A DNA stretch of 64,000 bases from Sorex araneus (GCF_027595985.1 NC_073311.1:50748292-50812291), one strand, 5' to 3'. Numbered from the stretch's first letter, positions 35,509 through 48,936 are shown. The notes: generated from the sequence alone by a model not told the origin. Translations and numbers: made by a program.

Positions 35509-35734
35509 TATCCCAAACATTATTCAATTTTATAAGAACCAAATGGTGAACTAAATAATCCTTCCTTTCTTCTTCTTACGCAACCTTTTTCTTCCCTTTA
35601 ACTCTTAACTCATCTCATACATTGCATATGTGCTTTTAAAAGAATTATTTTACTTAGAGATGCTTTGTAAATATGTATGATAAGCTCAGTGTTACTGGGA
35701 GTTATTACATTTTCCCCTTTATTTTCTCTACTCA

Positions 35735-36480
35735 TTATCATCATCATCACCCCTTTGATCATCGAATTTCTCGAGCTTTCTCAATAACATCTCCATTTGT
35801 CCTAGCTCTGAGATTTTAGAAGCCTCTCTTTACTCGTCCTTCCCAATGGTGCCGCATTGGAGGCTTTTTCAGGGTCAGGGGAATGAGACCCATCATTGTT
35901 ACTGGTTTTGACATATGAAAACGCCACGGGGAACTTGCCAGGCTCTCCCATGTGGGTGGGAAACTCTCAGTAGCTTGCCAGGTTCTCTGAGAAGGAGAAC
36001 TAGGCTATAAGATGTCTTCCGGGAGCTTGGTTTTATTAGTCTCTGGATATTGGCCGTTGATGGGATTACACAGGAGCAGTTTCTGGGTGATTGCCTAGAT
36101 ACTGGAAAATGGGGGATCTGGGTGGAAGAGGCCCAGTCTGGTTCCAAGCAGGCTTGGAGATCTCGGCCCCAGATCCCCGCACACCTGGGTTCCTCTCCCT
36201 CCCCATCTACCCTGTGCCACGCAATCCCATCAACGGCAAACATCTAGAGACTATGAAACCAAGTTCCCAGAAGTGAGTGATACCGAGTTTCTTGCCCTGC
36301 GCCTGGCTGTCTTCACCAGGGCCCCTCCGAGGGGGTGAGTTGAGTTTCCCTCTCCACCCTGAGCAGAACCCCAGCAGCTAAAGACCTCCAGAACCCAGCC
36401 ACAGTCATGCTCAAGACCTCTCTCCCCATGTTTGGATGAGCCTCATGCATGAAGGAATGGGCAGAGGAACCTAGGTGTGC
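35735..36480. repeat. Family C pair in inverted arrangement
   Basis: 35735-36067 is a minus copy and 36219-36480 a plus piece. The block at 36018-36067 and its reverse complement at 36219-36272 form arms of about 50 bp around a 150-bp centre. Confidence 0.65.
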
Positions 36481-36824
36481 CAACAGGGGGGTTGAGATCT
36501 CCATTTCCTCTACTGTGTAACAAAATGTTTCTCCATAGTTTTTAAAAAAGTATTCACTGGTATTGAATTGCTGTTTGCCTAAAATGCAACTATCAGTCAG
36601 TTTGTAAATCATGACTCTTTAATAAATTTTTTAAGTATTCACTGTTCAGCTCAACATTTTATTATCAAGTTTTATTATAATTATTTATTAATTGTTGTTA
36701 TTAGTTATTAACTAATAACTAATTATGATTATAATAAATGATAACTAATGATTATTATTAATTATTAGATTAATCCTACTTTTCGGCTGGGTTGGCATGT
36801 TATGTTTTATAAAAATGAAAAGGC

Positions 36825-36955
36825 CAGAACAATATTACAGCAGGTAGGGCACTTGTGCCTTTGCATGTGGCCAACCTAGGTTTAATCCTTGGCATTTGAG
36901 TGCAGAGGCCTAAACACTACTAGCAGTGGTCCATAAATAAAAAGAGAAACAACTA
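36825..36955 (+). repeat. SINE-A, old
   Basis: Diverged and internally deleted. Confidence 0.55.
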
Positions 36956-37164
36956 AAAAATAAAAAATAAAAAGAGTTAAAATATGAATTATACTTTTGT
37001 ATATGGAAAATCAAGCTTTTTTTTCCAAAACTGAACAGTACTTAGCAAATGTACAAGAAGCTAGTAATTCCACCATCTTAGTGCACGGGATGGAAGGAAT
37101 AAGATACCATTTATAAATGTACCTGAGGGTTACCTTACAGATGATACACATTAAAAAAAAAAAA

Positions 37165-37345
37165 AACTGTAAAGAGGATCTAGAGAGATAGTACAGCAGG
37201 TAGGGCCCTCACCTTGCATGAAGCAGATTTGGGTTAGATCCTCTGCACCATCTCTGGTCCCAGAGTGTGGCACTCTTTCCTCAGTGCAGAGTCAGTATTA
37301 AGGACTGAGCATCTCAAGGTGTGGCCCCCAAACAAAGTTCTGTAA
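37165..37345 (+). repeat. SINE-A, old
   Basis: Diverged copy following an A run. Confidence 0.6.
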
Positions 37346-37612
37346 AAAGGTATCACCAGTTGCAAAGGGCTCATTTTCTGTATTTTTTCAGTTTATAGAT
37401 ATTAACACTCAATAGGTTTTTAACTACCTTTTTCTTTTCACATCCACTAACCATCATTTGTACTGATCAGCCTTTTCCACCATCTCATCAGTCCACTCAT
37501 TCCCTTTATACCTGCTATCCTCATGTCATTTCTTAATTCTTTAATTATGAACCGATACAATGGAGACTAGACAATATTTAAATTGAAAGTCACCATAACA
37601 TAATGAAAAGAG

Positions 37613-37800
37613 GGGACTAGAGCAATAGCACAGTGGGTAGGGCATCTGCCTTGCATGTGGACATATGCCGAAGACCCAGGTTCAATTCCCAGCATCCCAT
37701 ATGGTCCCCTGAGCACCACCAGGAGTAATTTCTGAGTGCATGAGCCAGGAGTAACCCCTGAGTATCGCCAGATGTGACCCAAAAAGCAAAAAAAAAAAAA
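37613..37800 (+). repeat. SINE-A, fairly young
   Basis: Clear boxes, A-rich tail, flanked by ACATAATGAAAAGAG. Confidence 0.88.
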
Positions 37801-39544
37801 ACATAATGAAAAGAGTTTTGAATTTGGTAGATGATACTAGTTTTTACCAAAAAAAAATATCTGAATTGTCTCTAAATTCCTTAAACTTTCTTCTGCATGT
37901 GCAATCTTAGGATGGTAATATTCAAGGTGCATATACATATGTTCATTTCACCATCAGTCTGCAAATATTCATCGGTGGTAACTGTGTGAAGGCCACTATT
38001 TTAGAGTCATAGAATACATTCTGTGGAGACACGTGGGAAGCAAAAAACTTGAGAAGTGTTTGTATGTGTCATATAGGGGCCAGTGGGGTGGAAAACAATG
38101 AAGAAAGACAAAGATGCATAAATGTTCTCTGGTTTCTAGTGGGTCAGAGGGTCTGAGCTAAATACTGAAAAATAAGGGCTAGATAGCCAAAGTCTAAGGT
38201 TTCTTGCCATGAGGACCAGAATCATGTCTTTCGTCATGAAAAGTCACCACCAAATTAAGTGGCTCAAATATGATTACTACTAATTTTAAAAAAGTGAATG
38301 GAAAGTGTCTCTTAAATTCTGAAATAGTAAACAAATAGAGATTTCAATTTTTAATTACATCCGAACATTGGACACAAAGGATATCTTTTTCAAGCGTACT
38401 CTCTTTATACAAGAAAAGAGGGAGCAATAAAATATGATAGCAGAAACAAAGTGTCAGTAATACAACTAACAAGATAAACAAGCGATATCTAGCAAAGTCT
38501 CTGGATTTTAGAGGAGACATTCTGCTATCTCATTTTCCTGCAATTCTCTGCTAATCTTTGCTGAGTAACTACACTTCTATTTATAGAATATGTAGAAGGA
38601 GGGAGAAAAAAATAAGGTTAATGCTATCGGGGGCTCCAGTAACCCTGACTGTAATGTCACAGAGCCATCTAGTTCAGGGAGCATAACTAAAATACATTTT
38701 TATGCAAGATAGATTAATCTAAACATAAGTCCTCCAGTCTGTGTCTAGTGTCATCAAAGATCCAAAAACTAATTATGATCTACAACAGGAAATAGAAAAG
38801 AAGCAGAAAAATCCAAAGGTTTGAGTTTTATTTGAGGACATACATACAGGAAATACTCATTATAAGATATATAGGAAAAAACAATTTCTGAGACTTATGT
38901 TTCCCATTTCAGTTTTTCATTTCTGGTTTTAGATGTAGTTTTAAGCACTTATAGATCAGGAAGTTGCTGCAACATAATCCTGGTTGTTTACAAGAAAAAT
39001 GAGTAAGATAGTCTTAAATTAAACCAATTAATCAAGAACAAAAGAATGTGGAAAATCTCAAGGGCAAGTAAACAATTATATTTTATATCTTTTGAGCATT
39101 TTTTAATTGAATAAGAAAGATCTTTACAATAACTATAAAGACGCCCAACTGCCCATATTGCATTTAATATTTGCTTTTATTTGTCAATTTTATAAATTAT
39201 GATTACTGAAGGAACAAGGTAAAGATTTATTCGAAAAATATCATTTGACCTATACTCAGGGCACTTTTTTCTTTCTGTCATAGAAACTTATGCATATTCT
39301 AGAAAAAAAACAACAATAAAATACAACATAAAATACCAAGTCAATCAAATTAGTCAGGACACTGACAGAAAAAATGTAAAATAGATGATTTAATGGAAAA
39401 GATAAACCTCAAAACTTGCTGTGTTGGTAGATGTGGCAATGAAAAAAATAGAGAAGAAGTCTAAGTACCACTTGGGGGTTACCATGCACTGCTTGAGAGA
39501 TGGCCTACTCATTTAGTTGGAACAGAAGTTTCTGGAACAGAGAC
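37801..39544. other. Unique AT-rich intergenic sequence
   Basis: Nothing recognised. Confidence 0.5.
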
Positions 39545-39660
39545 TGGAGCCTCTGTTCAGTGGGTAGGGCGCTTGTCTTGTGTATGGTACCCCAAGCTTG
39601 AGGAAAGATCCCTGAGCCAGAAGAAAGCCCTGAGGACTGTAAGGTGTGGCCCCAAAACAA
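39545..39660 (+). repeat. SINE-A, deleted copy
   Basis: Head and end of the body with a central deletion. Confidence 0.55.
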
Positions 39661-39866
39661 ACATACATATATATGTACATATATTTACATAAGCACATAC
39701 ATATACGATACCAAGCAAGAGAAGAGCAACCCTCACAAGACAGACAGTGGCTCTCCCATATTCCTACAGTTAGTAGAGAAGTTCATTTTCTATGGTGGTT
39801 CTTATAACTACTTCCACATACGCTAAAATAACTTGCAAATTAAAGGCCCATTTCATTACATAAAAT

Positions 39867-40466
39867 TGTTGTGGCAGATAGATAGGAGGAGCTTGTTATT
39901 GCATTGGGGGGAAAAACACCTCTAAAACCAGAACCAACTCCAAGACATGGAGGCCTTTAAGACAAAGAATCCATCTCAAGACCCTGAAAGTCATTGAGAT
40001 GCAGAATTCCAGGCCGGAGGGGAAGGGTTCCGGACTCTTCCAGAGAGAGGAGACTGGACCCCTAGGGAGAGAGGCTCCACTGCTGGAACAAAGGCCAGGA
40101 AACTATTAGCAGAAGACCTTCAACTTCACCCAGTTCTTCCCCTTGGCAACCACTCTAGCAACAGACAGTTCGGTGGGGGCAGTTTGGGGAAAGGGCATAG
40201 GAAGCAACTTGGACAAAGGGCGCGCTCACGCGTGCTGTCTGAGTGCACATATTGCTGGTTTCCATTTTGCCTGTCCCTTGTCACCCACATCTCTCCTCCT
40301 GAGATGTGGACTTTCACTTTCACACTTCCACATTGGGGTGTGTACTGGCTCTCTCCAGTCTGGAGAAACCTGTGTTCTCTCTTGAGTTGCTATTTAACTT
40401 CCCTCCCCTCCCTTCCCTTTACTTCCCAATAAACATCAACTTCGCTGTTCGTCTTCTCCTGAAGTT

Positions 40467-40498
<32 letters not shown>

Positions 40499-40556
40499 GC
40501 TGTTGTTGTTTGTTTTGTTTTTGTGTTTTTGTTTATTCTGCATGTGAAAGGCAACA
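39867..40556 (+). mobile_element. Possible LTR with (TTG)n near its end
   Basis: TGTTG at the left and CAACA at the right could be LTR ends. TATTTAACTT (about 40390) and AATAAA (40428-40433) look like promoter and polyadenylation signals. No target duplication is visible, so the borders are a guess. A (GTT)n microsatellite occupies about 40466-40515. Confidence 0.4.
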
Positions 40557-40941
40557 GATCCAAAAGCCTGGGTAAGATTAGGACTTACTTCCCTTTCCTG
40601 CAAAGGGTCCACCCTGAGTCCATGGCTTCAGGAGAAACTTAGGGGCAAAGAATCACCTCCCACACGGTACAGAAAAGTGAACGTCAGGCATGGCTTCATG
40701 GCTGCCTCATGGGGCTGGAGAGGCATCAGTGTTCCTGACATGCAGGGGCTCCTAGCAGACTTTCTAAGTATCCCAGACACTTTCCCCTCCCCCTGTGACA
40801 AAGATGGGGAGAGAGAAAGCAGTAGATTGGTTTCTCGAGGCTGCCACCTCTATCCTCTGCATTTTAGGTAAGCCACCCAAAGAACCTTGACCAGCAACAA
40901 AATTAAATCTATCAAATTATGTTGTGATGTAGAAAATCAAT

Positions 40942-41117
40942 TTTTTTTTTTTGCTTTTTTGGGTCACACCCGGCAATGCACAGGGGTTACTCCTGACTCT
41001 GCACTCAGGAATTACCCCTGGCAGTGCTCAGGGGACCATATGGGGTGCTGGGAATCGAACCCGGGTCGGCCGCATGCAAGGCAAACGCCCTCCCCGCTGT
41101 TCTATCGCTCCAGCCCC
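40942..41117 (-). repeat. SINE-A, young
   Basis: Little diverged, flanked by AGAAAATCAATT. Confidence 0.9.
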
Positions 41118-41222
41118 AGAAAATCAATTCTTATTTAAATAATTCTTCATCTAAAGATCCCTATACTTAAAATTACATAATTTCATGATAATAATATCTT
41201 CCCTATTCTTAGAAATTTCCTT

Positions 41223-41556
41223 TAGGGGCTGGGGCAATAGTACAGCAGGTAGAGTGTTTGCCTTGCACTCAGTCAATGGGGGTTTATCCATGGAACCCCC
41301 TATGGTCCTCTGAGCACAGCCAGGAATCACCCCTGAGCATCGCTGGGTGTGGCCCAAGAACAAAAACAAAAAGAAATTTCCTTCAGAGTGGAAATATTTC
41401 TTAAAAGTAATATGTCCAATCACTATTATTTCATCTGCTTTTCCTTTTATACCTGACAGGATTTATTTCAGAGTTGATTTGTGGTCTGGAGAGGTGGCTG
41501 AGTGGTGACTCATATGCCTGGCATGCATAAAACCTGGGTTCCAGCCCCAGAACTCC
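41223..41556 (+). repeat. SINE-A (41223-41370) and a SINE-A head fragment (41484-41556)
   Basis: The first has a clear GGGGCTGGGGCAATAGTACA head. The second is a diverged partial head. Confidence 0.65.
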
Positions 41557-42714
41557 AAATATAATTCTTTTTAACTTGGAAAAGATAAAATAATTTGGAT
41601 GATATCTAGGTCAAAGATAGAAATGGTACCATCTAGCACAAGACTATGGAATATCTCCTTTAGCCCACTTTAGTTAGACTGCCCTTGCTCCCTCAACGCT
41701 GTAGATTATCTAACTGGTGGTGCCCTATCAGTGAATGTCCATCAGAAATCAGTTAATTTCACAACACAATTTTCTCTTCACTAGAATTAAGATGAACCAT
41801 GAACTTTTGTTCTTGGAGAGGATGCATGTCATGGAATCTTCTTCCACTCAGGGCTAAAGGTTAGAAAACAGAAAACAATTGCTCTATCTACTCCTTTCCC
41901 CCAAGTTATTGCTATTTTTGTGGGGTTTTTTTTTTATGTTCAAGTTTTGTGTAGCTCTGCATGTTTCCAGGAGAAGCAATTGTTTTGTGTTGTCTCTGTC
42001 CTTGTCCTTGTCTCTGCTATTTGAAATTCACTCAAGAGGCCCAGGGCCAGATATTGACAGATTTTATTAAGAAAAAGAAAGGAAAGAATAACTAGACATT
42101 TCAGGAGATGGTTGAAGTGGACTGGCCCAAGTACTGGGGATTGCCCCAACCCAATGCACTGCTTGGGTGTTTATTTAATCTTTTTCCTTTGTTCCCAATT
42201 TTGGATGTTACCATTATTTTCCCTCTGCTGGTTTGCTCCCAAGGCTGGAAAGACCTGGAGACAGGTGGTCTTATCTCCTGAGGAAAGAAGTAGCACCCTT
42301 CTTACTTCAGGATGTGCTACCTGTTTAAAAACAGGTCTTCTCAGTTAGGGCCTGTCCAAAAGGATGGGTCTCTAAGTCCCTGGCATAGGACTGGCCAGGT
42401 CCATTACTGGAATGTCTCCAGTATATCTGTCCACTCAAAAGCATAGAGGAATTGTGAGGTGGCATCCAGGAAATCTTACAAGAAAACATCTTTAGGATCC
42501 GTACAATGAACCAACAGTTGGGAGAACTTTAATTTAATGGTGTCAGGGTTGGGAACCATTAAACAGATGGGAATGCAGTTCCCTCAACTGCACTCAGATC
42601 CCAAACCAAATGCCATTTGTGTTGTTACTGCAAAATTGAGGTATTGCTGAGTATTAGCAATGTTTTCTTCAGAACTTGCTAATGAGGGCCTATGGTACAG
42701 TTCTTGCTTCTGGC
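41557..42714. other. Unassigned sequence
   Basis: Shares GGTGGTCTTATCTCCT (42271) with the CLEC1B 5' flank (49257). May be an old LTR-type repeat. Confidence 0.3.
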
Positions 42715-42880
42715 TTTAAAGAGTAGGGGTAGAATAGATAGTAAACCTGCTAAAGGCCCTTGCTTGCAGGCAGCCTACTTGGTTTTGACCCCTGCTTTGT
42801 CTCTGGGCCCCTGGCACCTCCAGGAGTGATCCCTAATGATCCCTGAGCACAACTTGTTATGTTGCAAACGAAACAGAGGT
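42715..42880 (+). repeat. SINE-A, old
   Basis: Diverged copy. Confidence 0.5.
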
Positions 42881-42944
42881 GTAAAGGGATGTTGTTTTCT
42901 GTGTGGCTGTTGGATGGGGTTCTTAAGTTGTAATTTTATCACTA

Positions 42945-43470
42945 TCACGAAATCCCATTAATCGTCGATTTCTCGAGCAGGCTCAGTAACCTCTGCATTC
43001 GTCCTTTCTCTGAGAGCTTAGAAGTCTCTCTCGACTCGGCCCTCCCAAAGATGTTACACTGGAGGCTCTTTCAGGGTCAGGGGAATGAGATCCAGCTTGT
43101 TACTGGATTTAGCATATGAATACACCATGGGAAGCTTGCAAGGCTGTCCCATGTGGGCAGGAAACTCTCAGAAGCTTTCCAGTTTCTCCCAGGGGGAGAA
43201 GTAGGCTACAAGATACAAGCTTCTGGGAGCTTGCTTTTAAGTCTCTGGATGTTGGCTGTTGATGGGATTACACACACCTGGGTTCCTCTGCTGATATTTT
43301 CTTGCCTGAGGCCTGTCCAAACATGTGGAGAGGGCCCTCGAGCATGGCTGTAGCTAGGTTCCGGTGGTCTTCGGCCGCTGGGAGCTCTGCTCGGGGTGGG
43401 GAGGAAAGCTGGAGCCCATCCCCTCCAAGGGGCCCCAGAAGATAGCCAGGCGTGCGGGCAAGAGACTCTG
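42945..43470 (-). repeat. Family C element
   Basis: Long match to 12720-13190, extending further into GCTCTGCTCGGGGTGGGGAG near 43390. Confidence 0.7.
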
Positions 43471-46142
43471 TAATTTTATATTGGTAGCATAATAACCCAT
43501 TCTAGAAACTAATTTTCCTCAGCCAATGAAGTCTCAGCTCCTGATTCTTCTGTTCTCTTCCCCACTCTGAGTTTAATAAAATTAATAAATATCCATGTTT
43601 GGGGGGCCTGAACTGAAAGAAGCTGGGTTTCCTTTTTCTGAGAAGGTCCCATCCCAGGAGTGGATGGAGACTTTCAGGGATGAATAAAAATTGATGCAAA
43701 ATGTCCCATCCTACAGAGAGCTAAGAGAAGGTGTATGACCTCCCCAGGCCTATTTCCTCTTACCACATTATACTCCTAACACCTGACAGATATTGGAAGA
43801 ATGGAATCCAGAAAAGGAGATTAATATCAGGTAGGTAGCTTCTGCAGCTACTAAACATTTTAGTATCCTTCGTGCCATGGTCAGCATTGTGCTGGGTTTC
43901 AACCCGTTCATGTTCAGATGTTCCAGGAACTGATTGGAGTGAAGGGCCCTGTCACTTCAGGTCTATCATTGGGGTTGAACTTGGCCAGGGATCCTTCTGA
44001 ACCTGGTACAATCTCATTTCCAGTGGTCCATCTTATCATCTGTGGGATAAGGCAAGGCTGTGCACAGGGACACGCTCATCCCCAAATGCCTTGAGTTTCC
44101 ACATTGAAGATAGATTCCTCAGGGTCTTTGGAGTAAAGAAAGTAGGAGTTGGCTGTTGGATCTGAAAAGCTGCTGGATATCAGCCTCCCCCTCTCCTCCC
44201 ATCTCTCTCTTTACCTTATTCCCCCTCATCCTGACCTCCCATATAGAAGACTAGACACCACCTCAAGGAGCTCAGCCAGGGAATGTGAGGTCCCAAGAGA
44301 AATGTTTTAAACTTTCTCCTAATGTCTGGGACTTTCTAGGTAAGGAACCTGTCAAGGAATACTAGTAGACCTTGGATAAAATTAGGGTCCAAAAGGGTGT
44401 ATTGAAGAAGGGTTGTCTTTGATCTCCCACAAAAGGCTAATGCATTTTCTTCATTTTATTGTATTTGACTGGATTCCTCTTACATTGTTAAATTTATCCA
44501 ATTTTTTTAAAAAGTCATATAATTGTTGGTCAAAATACCCTCTACTGAAATATAATCCCATAGATATCCTAGGGGAGTTCAGCCACAATTCCAAGAGGAC
44601 AGAAAACATTTGTCATGTGGTATTCACCCCCCCAAAGAGCAGCTATATCTCCTATGGTGTTCTTTCTCTCCCTTGCTTAGGGTATAGATAATGATTAATC
44701 TAGTATCCCATCAGGACAAATTAAAAGAGAGGCTCACATTCATGAACCCTGAAACATATTTCTCAAGGGTCCTCTGTGAACTTTCCCAAATCTTGTTCAA
44801 TCTGACGTTGACTCCTCAGGGAAAAAAGGCACCTGGCCCTATTGGGTTTACCAGCTTCTCCTCCACCCAATTCTTGTAACTGGAGATCAGGGAAGGTTTG
44901 GAGGTTCCAGGTAGATGAGTAAGGAATTGAGAACAAGGAGCCAAAGAACTCTGGAGCTGTTGATTGCCTGTCCCTGAGTGAGGGATGCGTGAGTTTATTG
45001 TAGTTCATCCCCAGGTTGAAATACAAAAACCAGCCCAGCACAAGTTACCCATGAGAAGGAAGAACTGAGCAGGACTCGGACCTCACGATCCATTCTGCAA
45101 GGCTTGCATAGTTCTGATTTCCCTTAAGCATCATGAAATTCTGGCAGAAGAAATCTCTAGTTCTCTTTTCTTCTGCAAAATGAGTCAATCAAACAGGATT
45201 TTAAAGTTTACTCTAATTCTTTGATCATATTTCTCCATCTTCTAACTCAAAATTAAGCCACACTATGATGCAAAGGAACATTAGCTTGTACTTCTTTAGT
45301 GCCTAGAGACCAAATTTATTCTAGGTCTTGAGGACACAAACCAAGGGTTTCTCAGTGGGGATTGAGGTTTGACTTCTCATCTGTAAGAGAGAACCAGGGA
45401 CAATAGAATGAAGGCATCTGACCCGAGAGACATTGCCTTGTGGATTCAGATGTCACCTGTTGCAGGTGGCTTATATGAAGTGGGAGATGAGAAGTAGCAA
45501 TCCTGAGAAGGGTGTCCTCTGCCATTCTTTTTTATCTACCTTGATTACCTTGACTGACGGCTGCTATGAGCAAACTTTGAAGTGTAAATGCTTGTGTCTG
45601 ATCAGTTCTTCCAGGTGGTCACCAAACTTTCAAATCCTATTTGATCTTCAGGGCACAGAAATTAATCCATGCCACCTTATCTCTGAGGGATCTGTGGTAC
45701 CCAGGTTGTCATTGCTATTTTGCTCTTCATGGGAAAATAAAACTAAGTCCTAGCTTCTGTCCAGGTTTTTCTGCTCTGTCACTTATCCTCACAGAAAAAA
45801 ATTGCAGAAAGAAAAACAATAGTCAGATAACACAAGTTTATTTGGGGAAATAGGATGGGAAAGAGAGTCATGTGTTCAGCCAAATACATGGTCTTCTTTA
45901 GAATGGGGAGAGTCAAGAACACATCCCAGGTTAAGGAGCAGGTATATCCCCAAGGTGAATCATGCACCATGAAGCAAAAAAGAAGAATTGCACATCTCAG
46001 GCTGAGACCCAGGTGTCTTCCAGAATAGGGAAATGCATGCCTTTGTCTCTGAAGCTAGCTTTTAGGCTTTTGCAAACTGTCCCTTAAATCTGTTGCTAGG
46101 GTGTTTCTAAGGGGGAGAACCTGGAATGAAAAATGGTCTTTT
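43471..46142. other. Unassigned 2.7-kb region
   Basis: Less AT-rich than its surroundings, with frames of up to about 105 codons and no recognisable domain. May be a decayed retroviral insert, but I could not identify any viral motif. Confidence 0.3.
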
Positions 46143-46710
46143 GTAGTATCATGTTAAGTGAAATGAGTCAGAAAGAGAGGGACAGACGTAGAAAGATTGC
46201 ACTCATTTGTGGAATATAAAGTAACAGAATGGGAGACTAACACCCAAGAATATGAGATAAGTATCAAGAGGAGTACTCCACAGCTTGGAAGCTGACCTTA
46301 CACGCTAGGTGAAGAAGCAGCTCTGATAGAGAAGGGGTCACCAAGCAAAGGGTGCTAGGCGGGCCCACTAGGGATGGAAGATACAGGCTGAAAATAGACT
46401 ATAGACCGAACAAGATGCCTACTTAATACCTCTGTAGCAAACCACAACACTCAAAGAGAGAGAGAGAGAGAGAGCAAATGGGAATGCCCTGCCACAGAGG
46501 CAGGGTGGGGTGAAGGGGACAGGGTGGGGGTGGTGGGAGGGATGCTGGGACCATTAGTGGTGGAAAATGGGCACTGGTGGAGGGATGAGCACTTGATCAT
46601 TGTATGACTGAAACTTAAGCATGAAAACCTGTAAGTCTGTAACTTTGTCTCACAGTGATTCAATAATAAAATTAAAAAATAAATTTTAAAAAATTTTTGA
46701 AATTAAAAAA
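46143..46710 (+). mobile_element. L1 3' end
   Basis: Same module as 3500-4041, from ATGTTAAGTGAAATGAGTCA to an A-rich tail, with an internal (GA)n run near 46458. It lies immediately left of LTR copy 1. Confidence 0.8.
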
Positions 46711-46755
46711 AAAAGAAAAATGGTCTTTTGAGATGGTCTTTTCATAGTCTCTGTG

Positions 46756-47792
46756 TGTGAAAAACTAAGGCATGCTGAGGGGTGTGTGCACTCGAGGGCT
46801 CTCCGGGCGGCTCTGTCTCACCACCCACGTTCATTCGTTGCCCTGGAACCGCTGTGTGTGCTGTCGGTCAAGGGCAGGCGATGGAAGGAAGAAGGCCAAA
46901 CTGGTTGCTCGATCAGTTTATTTCATTCTCTCTCTCTGCTTCTCTCCCGGCTCTCGATCTCTGGATCTGGCCCCCAATCCACTCTTACAGCCTAGTTAAA
47001 TCCCCCCAGCATGAGGGGGTTGGGGTGTACACATAGGTGTGGTCACCATCAATAGGGTGGAGGCTCCTTTCCCTCAGGGGATGCTTCTCCTAGGACTGAC
47101 TCCCTTTCAGCAGGAGGATTCACCCAAGGGTGGAGTCCCATGAGTGTGTTTCTCCTCTCCTCAGCCAGAAAACATATAAGAATTCATAATATTAATCATT
47201 TTGTATGGACACAATAAGAAATGCATTAAAGATTATAGAATTGCTCTCCAGGGGCCATCTCGATCTCAGACTACAGTGCTCAGGCCAGATCAGTCTTTCC
47301 TATCCCTAGCAGGGTCTTAGTCTCATCATTACTTTTGGATCATGACAACATTTGTCCATGATCAAGCTTTTAACTTATACTTAAGAATCAGGCACTCTGG
47401 CCAGGCCCATCTCGATGCCAGGGTGGCACACAACTCACCGCTTGCCCTGGGTCCGTCTCGTCCCTCATCGGGACCCTGCTTTTGGGGGTGCTAGGAAGTA
47501 AGGGCACCTGAGGCTTAGGTCGAGAGAACAGATGCCCAGGAGGAAAATATCATGTAGAGTCAAATGACTCCCAGGTTACAAAAGCATATCATTTGCTAAG
47601 TCTTCCTGTGTCCATACGAAAAGGACATGGCTCTGAATAAACTATGCAAAGGACTCAAGGAGAAGAGAAAAACAGTATTTACAAGTCAACAGAACACTAA
47701 GAAAGAAGCTACAAATAAGCAAAGAGGAATGGGAGCACTGTAATGGGAGTAACCCAATAAACCTAAACTACCTGAGGCTATGTAATCCTACA
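46756..47792 (-). mobile_element. Solo LTR, copy 1 (class II-like)
   Basis: Begins TGTGAAAAAC and ends ATCCTACA, flanked by TCTGTG (46750-46755 and 47793-47798). On the minus strand a TTTAA box near 46995 precedes AATAAA (46917-46922), which sets the orientation. It is 1037 bp, with a close relative at 62546-63726. It lies about 1.9 kb upstream of CLEC1B exon 1. No viral coding sequence adjoins it. Confidence 0.85.
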
Positions 47793-47798
47793 TCTGTG

Positions 47799-48671
47799 TC
47801 TGCGTAAGAACCTCTCCCGCAGGGAATGCAGCTGACGCTCAGGGCCTTGCTCTTCCTTGTTTCAGCGACTCTCTGAAGCCTGCATTTCCTACTTTTAGGC
47901 TGAACTGGCTTGGAGACAATGACTTTTGCTAACCCGCATTACAGGAGCTCCCTATCTGCTTGTCTGGACATGACCTTTTAGTATTGAGGGATATTTCCTC
48001 ATTACCCAACCTGAACCATCCGCAAGGGGAACACGACCGCCTAAAAAAGTCCCGGTCTTCAATATTTATTCTCACTCTACCTAGGGAGTGATGTATCTAG
48101 AGATTCCAGCGAGAGTCTCTATCTTCTGCAGTAACCCTGAGGTCCTGCTATGAGAGGGTCTGGGCTAAGATGTAGGACCCTAGAACATCCCAAAATCTAC
48201 ACTGCAGGTGGCAGGTGAAGAGAAATTAATAATCCAACCATTCAGCAAGGTGGAGAAGCATGAGTTCATGGATCATGGAGAAGTAGAGAGAGGAAACTCA
48301 TCTCAGCGAGAGCAGAGTCCAAAGAGGAACCAGGTGGGAAGCAGAAACTCACACTCAAGGGAGAACGAAAAGGGAAGGATAGAAATCTGTGAGTGACTTG
48401 CCCAGAAAGTGGAAGAAACAGATGTGAGTGAGGAGGACCACCAGGTGAGCATCAGAAGACACATCAGGTCAATTTTGAAGGAAAGTGAGGAGGAACAAAC
48501 AAGGAAAGAGGAATTAGCCTCCAAGCCAACCAGGTCAAGAGATTTAGGAGTTGCTCACCAGTTGAGGAGAAAAGGAAGAGGTGAGCTAGGGAAGAGTCAC
48601 CTGCAAGCAGAGAAGCCCCGGATAGGGAGTTCAGACCATTTTTACCTGTGAGTCCAGTGGGATCTGAGAAA
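47799..48671. other. Unassigned sequence with one interrupted open frame
   Basis: From 48208 a Lys/Glu/Arg-rich frame stays open to 48651 except for one TGA at 48394-48396. No homology recognised. Confidence 0.3.
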
Positions 48672-48936
48672 TCATAGCACTGTAGAACTGTAGCACTGTT
48701 GTCCCGTTGTTCATTGATTTGCTCAAGCGGGCACCAGTAATGTCTCCATTGTGAGACTTCCTGTTGCTGTTTTCGGCATATCAAATACGCCATGGATAGC
48801 TTACCAGGCTTCACCATGCGGGCGGGATACTGTGGGTAGCTTGTGAGGCTCTCTGAGAGGAACGGGGGAATCAAACCCGGGTGGGCCGAGTGCAAGGCAA
48901 ACACCCTACCTGCTGTACTATCACTCCAGTCCTAAG
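48672..48936 (-). repeat. SINE-B (CLEC1B upstream)
   Basis: Full-length. Flanked by near-identical GAGAAATCAT and AAGAAATCAT. Confidence 0.85.

Noticed and set aside
46753-47036. Three overlapping frames at the LTR start (also at 62572-62838)
   Set aside because: They fall in the LTR terminal region on the strand opposite its transcription signals. No viral protein motif.
48464-48904. 146-codon minus frame
   Set aside because: Its N-terminal part is SINE-B and the rest is antisense to the purine-rich stretch.
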